NCBI RefSeq assembly: GCF_024691275.1
Contig: NZ_JAILNU010000006.1
Span: forward strand, 1-47,007
Length of the DNA stretch: 47,007 bases
DNA from: Ruminococcus sp.
GTDB taxonomy: Bacteria; Bacillota; Clostridia; Oscillospirales; Ruminococcaceae
Direction: 5' to 3'
Shown here: positions 15,656-24,783 of the stretch, one piece after another
Numbering within the stretch: position 1 is the first letter of the stretch
Layout: each line of letters opens with the position of its first letter
Position numbers and translations under genes: made by a program
The notes under the pieces: model-generated
What the model saw: only the letters and a program-made list of their open reading frames with translations
The model's database searches: none
What the model was told of the DNA's origin: nothing

Positions 15656-16078
15656 TTGAAAAATAACGTTTTGATTTCCCTTACGAGTATCCAGTGGCAG
15701 GATAACGAAAAAAGCGAGACTGAGCTGCTCACAAAAGCAAGCCTGACCAGCAAGAACGGCTGGGACATCATCTCCTATGAGGACACCTCCGCTACAGGCT
15801 TTGAAGGCTCTGTTACGACCATAAAGGTCGATGACTGCAAGAACGCCTCCATAACACGCGAAGGCACAGCAAATTCAGTCCTCTCCCTTGAAATAGGACG
15901 CAAACATTTCTGCCAGTACGGAACTCCTTACGGCAACCTTCAGATCGGCGTCTATACCCACGCTATCGAGAATACCCTCGCCGAAAACGGAAGGCTCTAC
16001 CTAAAATATACACTTGATCTGAATTCCTCGTATCTTTCAGATAACGAGATAATCATGACAGTTCAGTCCCAGAACTGA
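15656..16078 (+). CDS. DUF1934 (YwiB-like) beta-barrel protein
   Basis: A 140-residue protein of the DUF1934 family, typified by Bacillus YwiB, a small calycin-like beta-barrel of unknown function. Recognisable text: VLISLTSIQ at the start, then IKVDD and the central FCQYGTPYGNLQIGVYT, with the closing LKYTLDLNSSYLSDNEI strand pair. It begins with TTG at 15656, seven bases after AAAGGAGG. It directly precedes argS with 23 bases between, the same order as in Bacillus (ywiB-argS). Confidence 0.88.
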   Translation: MKNNVLISLTSIQWQDNEKSETELLTKASLTSKNGWDIISYEDTSATGFEGSVTTIKVDDCKNASITREGTANSVLSLEIGRKHFCQYGTPYGNLQIGVYTHAIENTLAENGRLYLKYTLDLNSSYLSDNEIIMTVQSQN

Positions 16079-16101
16079 ACACAAAAGAAAGGATAGATAA
16101 A

Positions 16102-17871
16102 ATGTCAGACCTTATCAATTCCGCTTCGATCAGGCTCCGCGAGATAATAATGGATTCTCTCGGAAAGCTCGTTGCCGACGAAGCGATCCCCGCAGTTCCA
16201 CTCCCGTCATTCAACATCGAGATCCCTGCTGACAAGTCTCACGGCGATTTCGCAGCAAATACCGCAATGGTATGCGCAAAGGCTCTTAAAATGCCTCCGC
16301 GCAAGATAGCTGAGCTCATCTGTGAGAAGCTCGACCTCGAAGGCACTATCTTCGACAGAGCCGAAGTCGCAGGTCCCGGATTCCTCAACTTCTTCCTCAG
16401 CAGGAAGTGGTTCTCGGACGTTGTTGCAAATGTACTCGAAGAGGGCGAAAATTACGGAAAGACTGAGCTCGGCAAAGGCAAGAAAGTCCTTGTGGAATTC
16501 GTTTCCGCAAACCCCACAGGTCCTATGCACATCGGTAACGCAAGAGGCGGTGCTATAGGAGACTGTCTCGCAAGTGTCCTCCAGTGGGCAGGCTATCACG
16601 CAGAGCGCGAGTTCTACGTAAATGACGCAGGCAACCAGATAGAAAAGTTCGGCAAGTCCCTTGAGCTCAGATACTTACAGCTCTGCTCCCCAAGAGGTCA
16701 GGAGCTCATCGCTCAGTACAAGGACGACACCGACAAGCTCTGCTCAGTTATCTATGAGGGCAGCGGCGAAGGCGGAGAGTTCGAGATGCCCGAGGACGTT
16801 TACCTCGGCACAGACATCATCGAACACGCTAAGAACTTCTACGATATCAACGGAAATTCATTCGCAGAAGCTTCCGAGACAGACCGCAGAAAGGCTCTCG
16901 TTGAGTATGCGCTCCCTATAAATATTGCTGGTCTGGAACGCGACCTGAAAAAGTACCGTATCGTTTACGACAACTGGTTCAGAGAGAGCACAGTCCACGA
17001 AAAGAACGAGACAAAGCTCGTAGTAGACAAGCTCATGGAAGCAGGAAAGGCTTACGAGCAGGACGGCGCTATCTGGTTCAAGGCTACCGACTACGGTATG
17101 GATAAGGACTTCGTACTCAAGAGAAGCAACGGCCTCTATACTTATATAGTACCCGATATCGCTTACCACTACAACAAGCTTGTCACACGTAATTTCGACA
17201 AGGCTATCAACGTTCTCGGTGCCGATCACCACGGCTATGTACCGCGTCTGAAAGCAGCTCTCAACGCTCTCGGAGTTGACGAGACAAAGCTCGATGTAGT
17301 TCTCATGCAGATGGTCAGACTTGTCCGCAACGGCGAAACGGTCAAGCTTTCAAAGAGAAGCGGCAAGGCTATCACACTGGTAACTCTCCTCGACGAGATA
17401 CCGATAGACGCAGCTCGTTTCTTCTTCAATCTCCGTGAAGCAAATTCACAGTTCGAGTTCGACCTCGGTCTTGCTATCGAAAAGACTTCTCAGAACCCTG
17501 TATACTATGTTCAGTATGCTCATGCAAGAATTTGCAGCATGATAAGGGCTCTTGCAGAAGAGGGCATAAATGTTCCCGATTCGGCTGACTTCGACCTCCT
17601 CGCAGATGCAAGAGAGATAGAGCTTATCCGTCACCTTGCTTCACTTCCGAAGGAGATCGACCTTGCAGCAAAGACCTACGACCCTGCAAAGATCACAAAG
17701 TACGCTATCGACCTCGCAACTCTGTTCCACCGCTTCTACGGCGCTTGCAGCGTAAAGAACGCAGAGAACTATGCTCTCAGAAATGCACGTATCCTCCTTT
17801 GTGTTGCAGTACGTCAGACACTCAGGAACGTCCTCGAGATACTCAATATCGACAGACCCGAGAAGATGTGA
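16102..17871 (+). CDS. argS: Arginyl-tRNA synthetase
   Basis: A 589-residue class I aminoacyl-tRNA synthetase that charges tRNA-Arg. The N-terminal Add-1 domain covers about 1-115; the HIGH motif appears as HIGN at 143 within VEFVSANPTGPMHIGNARGG; the KMSKS motif is replaced by KLSKRSG (from 415), a normal variation in this family; the C-terminal anticodon-binding DALR domain follows, ending near LRNVLEILNI. Length is typical. AAAGGA lies upstream of ATG. It is the last gene of its run; about 250 bases separate it from the regulator gene. Confidence 0.96.
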   Translation: MSDLINSASIRLREIIMDSLGKLVADEAIPAVPLPSFNIEIPADKSHGDFAANTAMVCAKALKMPPRKIAELICEKLDLEGTIFDRAEVAGPGFLNFFLSRKWFSDVVANVLEEGENYGKTELGKGKKVLVEFVSANPTGPMHIGNARGGAIGDCLASVLQWAGYHAEREFYVNDAGNQIEKFGKSLELRYLQLCSPRGQELIAQYKDDTDKLCSVIYEGSGEGGEFEMPEDVYLGTDIIEHAKNFYDINGNSFAEASETDRRKALVEYALPINIAGLERDLKKYRIVYDNWFRESTVHEKNETKLVVDKLMEAGKAYEQDGAIWFKATDYGMDKDFVLKRSNGLYTYIVPDIAYHYNKLVTRNFDKAINVLGADHHGYVPRLKAALNALGVDETKLDVVLMQMVRLVRNGETVKLSKRSGKAITLVTLLDEIPIDAARFFFNLREANSQFEFDLGLAIEKTSQNPVYYVQYAHARICSMIRALAEEGINVPDSADFDLLADAREIELIRHLASLPKEIDLAAKTYDPAKITKYAIDLATLFHRFYGACSVKNAENYALRNARILLCVAVRQTLRNVLEILNIDRPEKM

Positions 17872-17989
17872 CAACTATTCGCTCAACTCGTAAAAATTAC
17901 AGCTTGGTTACAAAGAATTCAGTTGCTTTGTAAAATATAAACAAAATTCAACACATATGTAAGTCATGTTTGTGAGCCTTCAGACGAGA

Positions 17990-18009
17990 GTTAACAGTTT
18001 GTTAACAAA
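17990..18009. promoter_or_regulatory. Paired GTTAAC sites before the PucR-type gene
   Basis: GTTAAC occurs twice, 5 bases apart; the second lies in the perfect 12-bp palindrome TTTGTTAACAAA (17998-18009). About 115 bases before the regulator's ATG, it could be an autoregulatory operator. A weak TACAAT follows at 18028. The rest of 17872-18122 shows nothing definite. Confidence 0.35.
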
Positions 18010-18122
18010 CAGAAGCAGAAAATGTGTTACAATTTGTAATATGTTGAGGAGAGAACTGCTCTCCCGACTCTCCTTGAAGGTCCGCTCAAAATAAGATCTT
18101 ATTAAGAGAAAGGATGTAAATC

Positions 18123-19208
18123 ATGTCCAACAGATTATTTCAAGGTTTAGTTCATCAGATGCGCGACTCTATTGATGCTACTATCGGTGTAGTAGACGAG
18201 ACCGCAACTATCATCGCTTGCAGCGACCTTACCCGCGTAGGTACAACAAATGAGTTTGTTTCACTCGACCTCAGCGATTCACACGACATCTTTATTCGTG
18301 ACGGTTTTACATACAAGCCTTTCGGCTCACGAGTAAAGCCCGATTATGCTGTATTCGTGGAAGGCGTTGACGACGCTGCTGCTAAGTATGCAAGCATTCT
18401 TGCTATCGCACTTTCAAACATCAAGCAGTACTACGATGAAAAGTATGACAGAAACAATTTCATTAAGAACGTTATCCTCGACAACGTTCTCCCCGGCGAT
18501 ATCGTTATCAAGGCAAGAGAACTCCACTTCAATGCCGAGATCAGCCGTGCAGTATTCCTCATCAGAATAATCTCAGCTAATGATATCTCCGCTTATGATG
18601 TTATCCAGAACCTGTTCCCTGATAAGAATAAGGACTTCGTTTTCAATATCACAGAGACCGATATCGTTCTCGTTAAGGAGCTCAAGAGCGCTGTAGATTC
18701 CAAGGATCTCGAAAAGCTCGCTCGTTCTATCGCTGATACCCTCAGCAGTGAGTTCTATACAAGAGTAAACGTTGGTATCGGTACAGCAGTTGTAGGTGTA
18801 AAGGACCTCGCACGTTCATTCAAGGAAGCTCAGATGGCTCTTGAAGTCGGCAAGGTATTCGATACAGACAAGGTTATCGTAAGCTATGACAACCTCGGTA
18901 TCGCTCGTCTTATCTATCACCTCCCGACAACTCTCTGTGAGACCTTCCTCCATGAGGTATTCAAGGTAGGCAGCATCGAGTCACTCGACCACGAAACACT
19001 CTTCACTATCCAGAAGTTCTTTGAGAACAACCTCAACGTTTCAGAAACATCAAGAAAACTCTTCGTACACAGAAATACACTCGTATACAGACTCGAAAAA
19101 ATCAAGAAGCTTACAGGTCTTGATCTCCGTGAGTTCGATCACGCTATTATCTTCAAGATCGCTCTCATGGTAAAGAAGTACCTGTCTGCTAATCCTGTCA
19201 AGTTCTGA
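18123..19208 (+). CDS. PucR/CdaR-family transcriptional regulator
   Basis: A 361-residue regulator. The C terminus has the PucR-type helix-turn-helix (HTH_30): FFENNLNVSETSRKLFVHRN, then TLVYRLEKIKKLTGLDLREF. The middle (about 110-270) matches the diverged GGDEF-like CdaR domain, without a GGDEF signature. The first 100 residues resemble a small sensory domain. The ligand is unknown; family members respond to sugar diacids, purines or amino acids. AAAGGATGT precedes the ATG. It stands alone, between argS and the ftsEX module, 71 bases before ftsE, so read-through into ftsE is possible. Codon use is strongly host-like. Confidence 0.85.
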   Translation: MSNRLFQGLVHQMRDSIDATIGVVDETATIIACSDLTRVGTTNEFVSLDLSDSHDIFIRDGFTYKPFGSRVKPDYAVFVEGVDDAAAKYASILAIALSNIKQYYDEKYDRNNFIKNVILDNVLPGDIVIKARELHFNAEISRAVFLIRIISANDISAYDVIQNLFPDKNKDFVFNITETDIVLVKELKSAVDSKDLEKLARSIADTLSSEFYTRVNVGIGTAVVGVKDLARSFKEAQMALEVGKVFDTDKVIVSYDNLGIARLIYHLPTTLCETFLHEVFKVGSIESLDHETLFTIQKFFENNLNVSETSRKLFVHRNTLVYRLEKIKKLTGLDLREFDHAIIFKIALMVKKYLSANPVKF

Positions 19209-19279
19209 TAAGCCCTGCGGCTTATATGAACTTTCGGGCGGTATACCGCTCTTTTACAGATTAAGGTAGGTGTAACCCA

Positions 19280-20293
19280 TTGGTAGAACTTAAAAACGTA
19301 TCCGTGACCTACTCCAGCGGCGTGGACGCTCTCAACAACGTCAGCCTCAAGATCAACGACGGCGACTTCGCCTTCGTGGTAGGTTCATCAGGTGCGGGAA
19401 AAAGTACTATGATAAAGCTTCTTCTCAAGGAGATAGACGCTACAAGCGGTGTCGTCACCGTAAACGGCTATAACCTGAACAAGCTCAAAAAAAGAAAGAT
19501 CCCCGAATTCCGCCGTACACTCGGCTTCGTATTCCAGGATTTCCGTCTGATCCCGTCAATGACCGTATATGAGAACATCGCTTTCGTTCTCAGAGTTATC
19601 GACGCTCCGATCAAGTATATCCGCAAAAGAGTCCCCTACGTTATAAGTCTCGTAGGACTTCACGCAAAGACAAACTCTTACCCCGATGAGCTCTCGGGCG
19701 GCGAAAAACAGCGTGTGGCTATCGCCCGTGCACTGGTAAACGACCCCCAGCTCATCATCGCAGACGAGCCTACGGGTAATATCGACCCCGAGCTCTCCTA
19801 CGAGATCGTCGAGCTCCTCAAAGGAATCAACGATCAGGGTACTACTATACTCATGGTAACTCACGAACATGACCTCGTCCGTCACTTCGGCGGAAGAATA
19901 ATCAATATCACCGAAGGTGAGATCGTATTCGATGAGGTCATTACAGGTACAAATGACGAGCTTCTCGCCGATATGGACTCGGAGATACCAAGCGAAGCTA
20001 TGGCTGCGGCTATCAGTGAGGCTGAACGTATAAACGACCACACTCCCGATAATGCCGAAGTCAATACCGAGGAGGCTATCGACCTTCCTATCGAGAATAT
20101 GACAGCCGATGATATCATTTCCGCTATCGGAGGCGTTCCCGAAGGAAAAAGCGACGCCGAAAGCAGGCTGATGCCGAAGGTCGCTGATAATATCGACGTC
20201 GACCTCTCCGAGGCAAGCAATGTTTCAGCCGCAGCTACCCCAGAGGAACTGCTGGCAGCTCTCACAGAAAAAACTGAGGGAGGTGCTAAATGA
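19280..20293 (+). CDS. ftsE: Cell division ATPase FtsE with long acidic C-terminal tail
   Basis: An ABC ATPase that, with FtsX, transmits a cell-division signal across the membrane to a peptidoglycan hydrolase. Walker A GSSGAGKST (about 36), Q-loop FQDFRL, ABC signature LSGGEKQR, Walker B LIIADEPTGN and the switch His in MVTHEHD are all present in the first 225 residues. Usual FtsE stops there; here about 110 acidic, Ala- and Glu-rich, probably disordered residues follow. Start is TTG at 19280 with AAGGTAGGTG upstream. Its stop overlaps the ftsX start by 4 bases. Confidence 0.93.
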   Translation: MVELKNVSVTYSSGVDALNNVSLKINDGDFAFVVGSSGAGKSTMIKLLLKEIDATSGVVTVNGYNLNKLKKRKIPEFRRTLGFVFQDFRLIPSMTVYENIAFVLRVIDAPIKYIRKRVPYVISLVGLHAKTNSYPDELSGGEKQRVAIARALVNDPQLIIADEPTGNIDPELSYEIVELLKGINDQGTTILMVTHEHDLVRHFGGRIINITEGEIVFDEVITGTNDELLADMDSEIPSEAMAAAISEAERINDHTPDNAEVNTEEAIDLPIENMTADDIISAIGGVPEGKSDAESRLMPKVADNIDVDLSEASNVSAAATPEELLAALTEKTEGGAK

Positions 20294-21201
20294 AGCTAAG
20301 CGGTATCAAATATCTCGCAGATCAGGGCGTAGAAAATATATGGAAAAATAAAATGATGGCGTTCGCAACATTCTGCGTTCTCCTTATATCCCTTCTTCTC
20401 GTCGGAATAGCAGGTCTTTTCTATATTAACCTCAATTCCATGATAAAGGGTCTTGGAAGCCAGAACGAGATCGTCGTTATTATGAAAGTGGGTACTTCCG
20501 AAAGCGAAAATTCAACTGCTGAATCCGCTATCAGGGAACTGCCCAATATCGACAAAGTAACATTTGTCTCAAAGGAAGAAGCTCTCGAAAGACAGCGCGC
20601 TAATCTTCCTAATGCTGAGAAGATCTTCGATGAGTACATCGGCTCAGATGCAAGCTTTATGCCCGATGGCTTCAGCGTTACGGTAAAGGATACCGATAAG
20701 ATCGCTGAAACCACAACGGAAATAGGCAAGATCGCTCACGTACAGAGCGCTTCTGCATCACCACAGGTAGCAGAGTTCCTCAGAGAGCTCCGCAAGGTCG
20801 TTTCTCTCATCGCAGGCGCTATTATAATCGCGCTCTCAGTCATCTCTATGATAATTATCTCCAATACCACCAAGGCAAGCGTTTTCGCCCGCCGTGAGGA
20901 GATACAGATAATGAAGTATGTCGGCGCAACAAATGCCTTCATTCGTATGCCTTTCTTCGTTGAAGGCATGGTAACAGGTTTCTTTGCAGGCGCAGGCGCT
21001 TACTTCATAACATGGGCGATCTATCGCTCAGCCTATGATATGATAAAGGAACAGGGTATGCTCATGAACACCTTCGGTGTCAGCAGCCTTATCCCCTTCT
21101 CCGATATACGTCTTTACGTAGTTGTTGCCTACCTCGTTGTCGGCGCTCTGATCGGAGCTTTAGGAAGTGTCATAAGCACAAGAAAACACATTGATGTCTG
21201 A
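20290..21201 (+). CDS. ftsX: Cell division protein FtsX
   Basis: A 303-residue membrane protein, partner of FtsE. One N-terminal transmembrane helix (about 22-45) precedes an extracellular domain (about 50-165), followed by three helices near 170-195, 220-245 and 265-290: the FtsX four-helix plan. The loop ARREEIQIMKYVGATNAFIRMPF is the conserved coupling segment. The external domain should contact the coiled coil of the PcsB-like hydrolase encoded next. Start ATG overlaps ftsE. Confidence 0.95.
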   Translation: MKLSGIKYLADQGVENIWKNKMMAFATFCVLLISLLLVGIAGLFYINLNSMIKGLGSQNEIVVIMKVGTSESENSTAESAIRELPNIDKVTFVSKEEALERQRANLPNAEKIFDEYIGSDASFMPDGFSVTVKDTDKIAETTTEIGKIAHVQSASASPQVAEFLRELRKVVSLIAGAIIIALSVISMIIISNTTKASVFARREEIQIMKYVGATNAFIRMPFFVEGMVTGFFAGAGAYFITWAIYRSAYDMIKEQGMLMNTFGVSSLIPFSDIRLYVVVAYLVVGALIGALGSVISTRKHIDV

Positions 21202-21238
21202 CGTTATCCCACCCTATAATAATGTGAATTTTTTTATG

Positions 21239-21281
21239 AAAGGAGTGTGCATTCGGAGTATCTCCGAGACGCAGCTTAATT
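21239..21281 (+). promoter_or_regulatory. Leader of the PcsB-like gene with a displaced ribosome site and hairpin
   Basis: AAAGGAG lies about 37 bases before the only in-frame ATG, too far for normal initiation. Between them is the hairpin CGGAG-TAT-CTCCG (21254-21266). No closer ribosome site is evident, so translation may depend on this structure or on coupling to ftsX. Confidence 0.4.
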
Positions 21282-22679
21282 ATGGAAAAGCTAAACATAT
21301 TCAAGAAAACTCTTTCCTGTGTTATGAGTGCAGCTCTTACATTTGCACTTGTTTCGGTCTACCCAAAGACAACAGGCAAGAACGCCAACAACGCATCAGC
21401 TCAATCTATCGCTGAGATGCAGGAGCAGATCAACGCAAACAAAGGTAAAATTTCCGAATTGCAGGCACAGCTCGACGAGCTCGCAGGCAATAAAGCTGAA
21501 AATCAGCAGTATCAGGCTGTTCTCAACGAACAGATATCTGTGATCCAGAACAATATCAACCTCCTCAATCAGGAGCTTGAGACCCTTAACAACGATATCA
21601 ACTCCGCACAGGAGAATATCGGAAACCTCAATCAGGCTATCGACAATCAGCAGCAGGCTATCGACGATAAGGTCGAACTCTTCAAGAAGCGCCTTTGCGC
21701 GATGTACGTTTCAGGCAACGACAACCTCGCTTCAGTAGTTGTAGGTACATCAAGCTTCTATGACATGATGTCAAGAGTCGAAATGGTAAACCGTATCGCT
21801 ACCTACGACGAGGAGCTCATAAACGATATCCTCGGCGAGATCGACAATATGGAGGCTGACAAGAAGCAGCTCGAATCCGAAAAGCTTACTCTCGAAATGA
21901 AGGTCTCTGAACAGACCAAGCGTAAGGAAGAAAAAGCTGCCGAAATGGACAACCTCACCGAAAAAATGCATCAGACTCAGGCTGAGATCGACCGTATCGC
22001 TCAAGAAGAAGCTCTTGCAGCCGATCAGAAGGCAGAGCTTGAAGCTGCAAATGCAGAATTCAATAACAAGATCGAAGAAATAATCGCTGCTCAGGCTGCA
22101 GCTGCTCAGGCTGCATATGAGGCAGAACAGCAAAGACTTGCTCAGGAAAGAGCTGCTGCAAACGCTGCTGCCGCTCAGCAGGCTGCTCAGCAGGGACAGA
22201 GCTATACTCCTACATATACAGAACCGTCATATATCCCGGCACCTTCCGCTTCAGGCTTCGCATGGCCTGCACCCGGCTGCTGCTACATCTCCAGTACCTA
22301 CGGTCCGAGATGGGGGTCATTCCACGGCGGTATCGACGTAGGTGATGCAGGTATCCACGGCAGAGCTGCTACTGCTTCTAAGTCAGGCACTGTTGTATAC
22401 GTTTACAATTCATGCAGCTATGACTACCCTAAGAACGCAGGCTGTCCGTGCGGCGGCTGCGGAAATTACGGAAACCACGTAATCATCTCCCACGACGGTA
22501 CATACTCTACAGTTTATGCACATCTTGCTTCTGCTTGCGTATCTGTAGGTCAGCACGTTGAACAGGGACAGACTATCGGATATATCGGCTGCACAGGCTG
22601 GTCAACAGGAGCTCATCTCCACTTTGAGGTGCGTGTCAACGGAAACCGTGTAGATCCGCTTGGATACGTTAGTCCATAA
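21282..22679 (+). CDS. PcsB/EnvC-like M23 peptidoglycan hydrolase
   Basis: A 465-residue secreted protein. A signal peptide (hydrophobic core CVMSAALTFALVSVY) is followed by a long coiled coil (about 40-265, many Glu, Gln and Leu), an Ala/Gln-rich linker, and a C-terminal LytM/M23 metallopeptidase domain (about 330-465) with zinc-ligand motifs HGGIDVGD and HLHFEVR. The complete zinc set suggests it can cleave cross-link peptides itself, unlike degenerate EnvC. A Cys-rich insertion sits in the peptidase domain (CGGCGNYGNH). It follows ftsX, as its activators do in other Firmicutes. The start is ATG 21282; see the leader entry. Confidence 0.9.
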   Translation: MEKLNIFKKTLSCVMSAALTFALVSVYPKTTGKNANNASAQSIAEMQEQINANKGKISELQAQLDELAGNKAENQQYQAVLNEQISVIQNNINLLNQELETLNNDINSAQENIGNLNQAIDNQQQAIDDKVELFKKRLCAMYVSGNDNLASVVVGTSSFYDMMSRVEMVNRIATYDEELINDILGEIDNMEADKKQLESEKLTLEMKVSEQTKRKEEKAAEMDNLTEKMHQTQAEIDRIAQEEALAADQKAELEAANAEFNNKIEEIIAAQAAAAQAAYEAEQQRLAQERAAANAAAAQQAAQQGQSYTPTYTEPSYIPAPSASGFAWPAPGCCYISSTYGPRWGSFHGGIDVGDAGIHGRAATASKSGTVVYVYNSCSYDYPKNAGCPCGGCGNYGNHVIISHDGTYSTVYAHLASACVSVGQHVEQGQTIGYIGCTGWSTGAHLHFEVRVNGNRVDPLGYVSP

Positions 22680-22699
22680 CAATAAAATATACAGATTCA

Positions 22700-22728
22700 G
22701 GGCAGTTCACGCAACTGCCCGAATTTTT
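22700..22728 (+). terminator. Terminator or attenuator before ctpA
   Basis: GGGCAGTT-CACGC-AACTGCCC followed by GAATTTTTG. It ends 20 bases before the ctpA ATG, so it also controls read-through into that gene. Confidence 0.75.
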
Positions 22729-22747
22729 GTCAGAAAGCGATGATAAA

Positions 22748-23932
22748 ATGAACAAGAAGATCAGTCTTGGTCTGGCACTGAGCCTTATCGCCATAGCTTC
22801 TGCGGTAACGTTCATACTCACTTCCTTCTTTTCACTTCAAAGCTTCAATAAAAAAGTCATTGATGTAAATGAGAAGAGTAAAAAATACAACTCGCTGCAG
22901 ACCCTCGATTCCTACGTCCGCGAACACTACCTCGGCGATATCGACGAATCAGAGCTCAGCGACGGTATCCTAAAAGGCTATATCTCAGGACTTGACGATA
23001 AGTACTCCCGCTACCTCTCGGCTGATGAATATATCGCCGAACAGAATGAGGACGAGGGACAGCTCGTCGGTCTCGGTCTGACTCTAAGCAAGGACGAGAG
23101 CGGTTATATCCGTATCGACGAGATAATGCCCGATTCACCTGTTATCGAAGCAGGACTTAAGGTCGGCGATATCATCACTCTTATCGACGGTATTGATGTA
23201 CTTGAAGCAGGCTTTGATGAATCAGTTGAAGCTATGCGCGGTCTGGAAGGCTCAGAGATAAAGCTCACCGTCCGCCGCGGCGGTATCGACAAGGACTACA
23301 CCTTCACACGCCGCTCTATCGAAATGATAACCGTAAACGGCGAGATGATAACCGACCGCATCGGCTATATACAGATAACAAGCTTCAAGAAGAATACTCC
23401 CGAGCAGTTCGTGGATACGCTGGAACGCCTTACCTCAAACGGCGCAAAAGCTATAATCTTCGATGTCCGCGACAACAGTGGCGGTCTGGTCTCGGCTCTT
23501 TCGGACTGCGTTGACCCGCTTCTCCCAGAGGGAGTTATCGCCACCGCCGAGTATAAGGACGGTCACAGCGAGACTATCGTTTACTCCGACGAGAGCAGCC
23601 TGAATATCCCTATGGTAGTCCTTGTCAATGAAAATACCGCCAGCGCTGCCGAGCTCTTTGCTGCTTCACTGCGCGATGTGGGAGGTGCTGCCCTTGTAGG
23701 CGGAAAAACATACGGCAAGGGCGTTATGCAGCAGACTACCGAATTTGATAATACTAAGGGAGCTGTTGTCCTCACAGTCGCAAAATACCGCACTGCCGTT
23801 TCGGAGTGCTATGACGGCGTGGGTCTTACTCCAGATTATCCTGTGGATAATCCCGATGAGGTCGAGGACAGATCTGACGACGATCAGTACTATAAAGCGC
23901 TCGAAGTCGCTAATATGCTCCTCGGACATTAA
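22748..23932 (+). CDS. ctpA: C-terminal processing protease, S41 family
   Basis: A 394-residue membrane-anchored serine protease. N-terminal helix LGLALSLIAIASAVTFILTSF anchors it outside the membrane; a PDZ domain follows (about 100-185, LVGLGLTL to IKLTVRRGG); the S41 catalytic part has FDVRDNSGG, the nucleophile Ser in NTASAAELF and the general-base Lys in GGKTYGKGVMQ. ATG 22748 is chosen because the TTG at 22727 lies within the terminator's T-run. Its ribosome site is weak. It belongs with the ftsEX module and may process cell-wall enzymes, as PDZ proteases do in other Gram-positives. Confidence 0.9.
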   Translation: MNKKISLGLALSLIAIASAVTFILTSFFSLQSFNKKVIDVNEKSKKYNSLQTLDSYVREHYLGDIDESELSDGILKGYISGLDDKYSRYLSADEYIAEQNEDEGQLVGLGLTLSKDESGYIRIDEIMPDSPVIEAGLKVGDIITLIDGIDVLEAGFDESVEAMRGLEGSEIKLTVRRGGIDKDYTFTRRSIEMITVNGEMITDRIGYIQITSFKKNTPEQFVDTLERLTSNGAKAIIFDVRDNSGGLVSALSDCVDPLLPEGVIATAEYKDGHSETIVYSDESSLNIPMVVLVNENTASAAELFAASLRDVGGAALVGGKTYGKGVMQQTTEFDNTKGAVVLTVAKYRTAVSECYDGVGLTPDYPVDNPDEVEDRSDDDQYYKALEVANMLLGH

Positions 23933-23942
23933 ATATGCATTC

Positions 23943-23973
23943 ATGGGCGGAATTTTCCGCCCATTTTCTTTTT
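23943..23973 (+). terminator. Terminator of ctpA
   Basis: ATGGGCGG and CCGCCCAT pair across AATTTT, followed by a T-rich tract, ten bases after the stop. Confidence 0.85.
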
Positions 23974-24024
23974 GTCAGATTGACCCTTATAATATGCGTT
24001 TTCATAAACGGTACAAAATGATGT

Positions 24025-24052
24025 GAAATTCAAGTGAAACACCTTGAATTTC
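24025..24052. repeat. 10-bp perfect inverted repeat without U-tract
   Basis: GAAATTCAAG and its exact complement surround TGAAACAC. An A-run follows instead of T's on the plus strand. It could be an operator or a structured RNA piece. Confidence 0.5.
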
Positions 24053-24185
24053 AAAAAATAATTTTCAGATTCTACACTTTGCACAAACGAGTCATCTGCC
24101 AATAGTATAATATTGACAATAAATAAAACTTGTACGGACACCAGAGGTCATATATTATGTGGTGAGACACTTTTAAATACAGCTA

Positions 24186-24214
24186 TTGACTTTTATTGCG
24201 TGATATAGTATAAT
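24186..24214 (+). promoter_or_regulatory. Promoter of greA-lysS
   Basis: TTGACT, 17-bp spacer, TATAAT; about 80 bases before the greA ATG. Confidence 0.85.
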
Positions 24215-24294
24215 TATATGTAATGCTATTTAAAGCTTCGGGAAGTACATGGTTTCTTTCTCTCCCGAAATGATAATATAAGGAGTGTATTGAT

Positions 24295-24765
24295 ATGGCT
24301 ACAAAGAAGATGTCCAGAGAAAGCTACGACAAGCTCGTTGCAGAACTTGATGACCTTAAAATCAATAAACGTAAGGAAGTTGCCGAAAGACTTAAAGTTG
24401 CTCGTTCCTACGGAGACCTCTCCGAGAACGCAGAGTACGATGAAGCTAAAAACGAACAGGCTATCCTCGAAGCTCAGATCAACGAACTTCAGTATACTAT
24501 CGACAATGCTGAGATCGTTGATGACGATAATATCTCTGTTGATGAGATCGGTATGAGCTCCAAGATCACAATAAAGCGCTTAGATACAGGCAAGGTACAG
24601 ACATTCACTATCGTTGGTACAAACCATGCTAACGTTAAGGAAGGTCTTATCTCAGATGAGTCCCCTATCGGCAAGGCTGCTATGAAAAAGAGAGTCGGCG
24701 ATATCTTCATCGTTGAGGCTCCCGCAGGCGAGCTGAAGTTCGAGGTCATTGAGATCTCCAAGTAA
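24295..24765 (+). CDS. greA: Transcription elongation factor GreA
   Basis: A 156-residue factor that rescues backtracked RNA polymerase by stimulating transcript cleavage. The N-terminal coiled coil (about 1-75) has the conserved SYGDLSENAEYDEAK tip with the acidic residues that reach the catalytic centre; the C-terminal FKBP-like domain ends with SPIGKAAMKKRVGD. Length is standard. AAGGAGTG lies before ATG. It is followed by lysS after 18 bases, a pairing common in Clostridia and consistent with one transcript from the promoter at 24186. Confidence 0.96.
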   Translation: MATKKMSRESYDKLVAELDDLKINKRKEVAERLKVARSYGDLSENAEYDEAKNEQAILEAQINELQYTIDNAEIVDDDNISVDEIGMSSKITIKRLDTGKVQTFTIVGTNHANVKEGLISDESPIGKAAMKKRVGDIFIVEAPAGELKFEVIEISK

Positions 24766-24783
24766 TTTGAAAGGATACTTAAA

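Larger units (their letters stand above)
23933..24294. other. 362-base gap between ctpA and greA
   Basis: Contains the ctpA terminator (23943-23973), an isolated 10-bp hairpin (24025-24052) and the greA promoter (24186-24214). The A+T-rich middle holds no gene that I can support. Confidence 0.7.
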
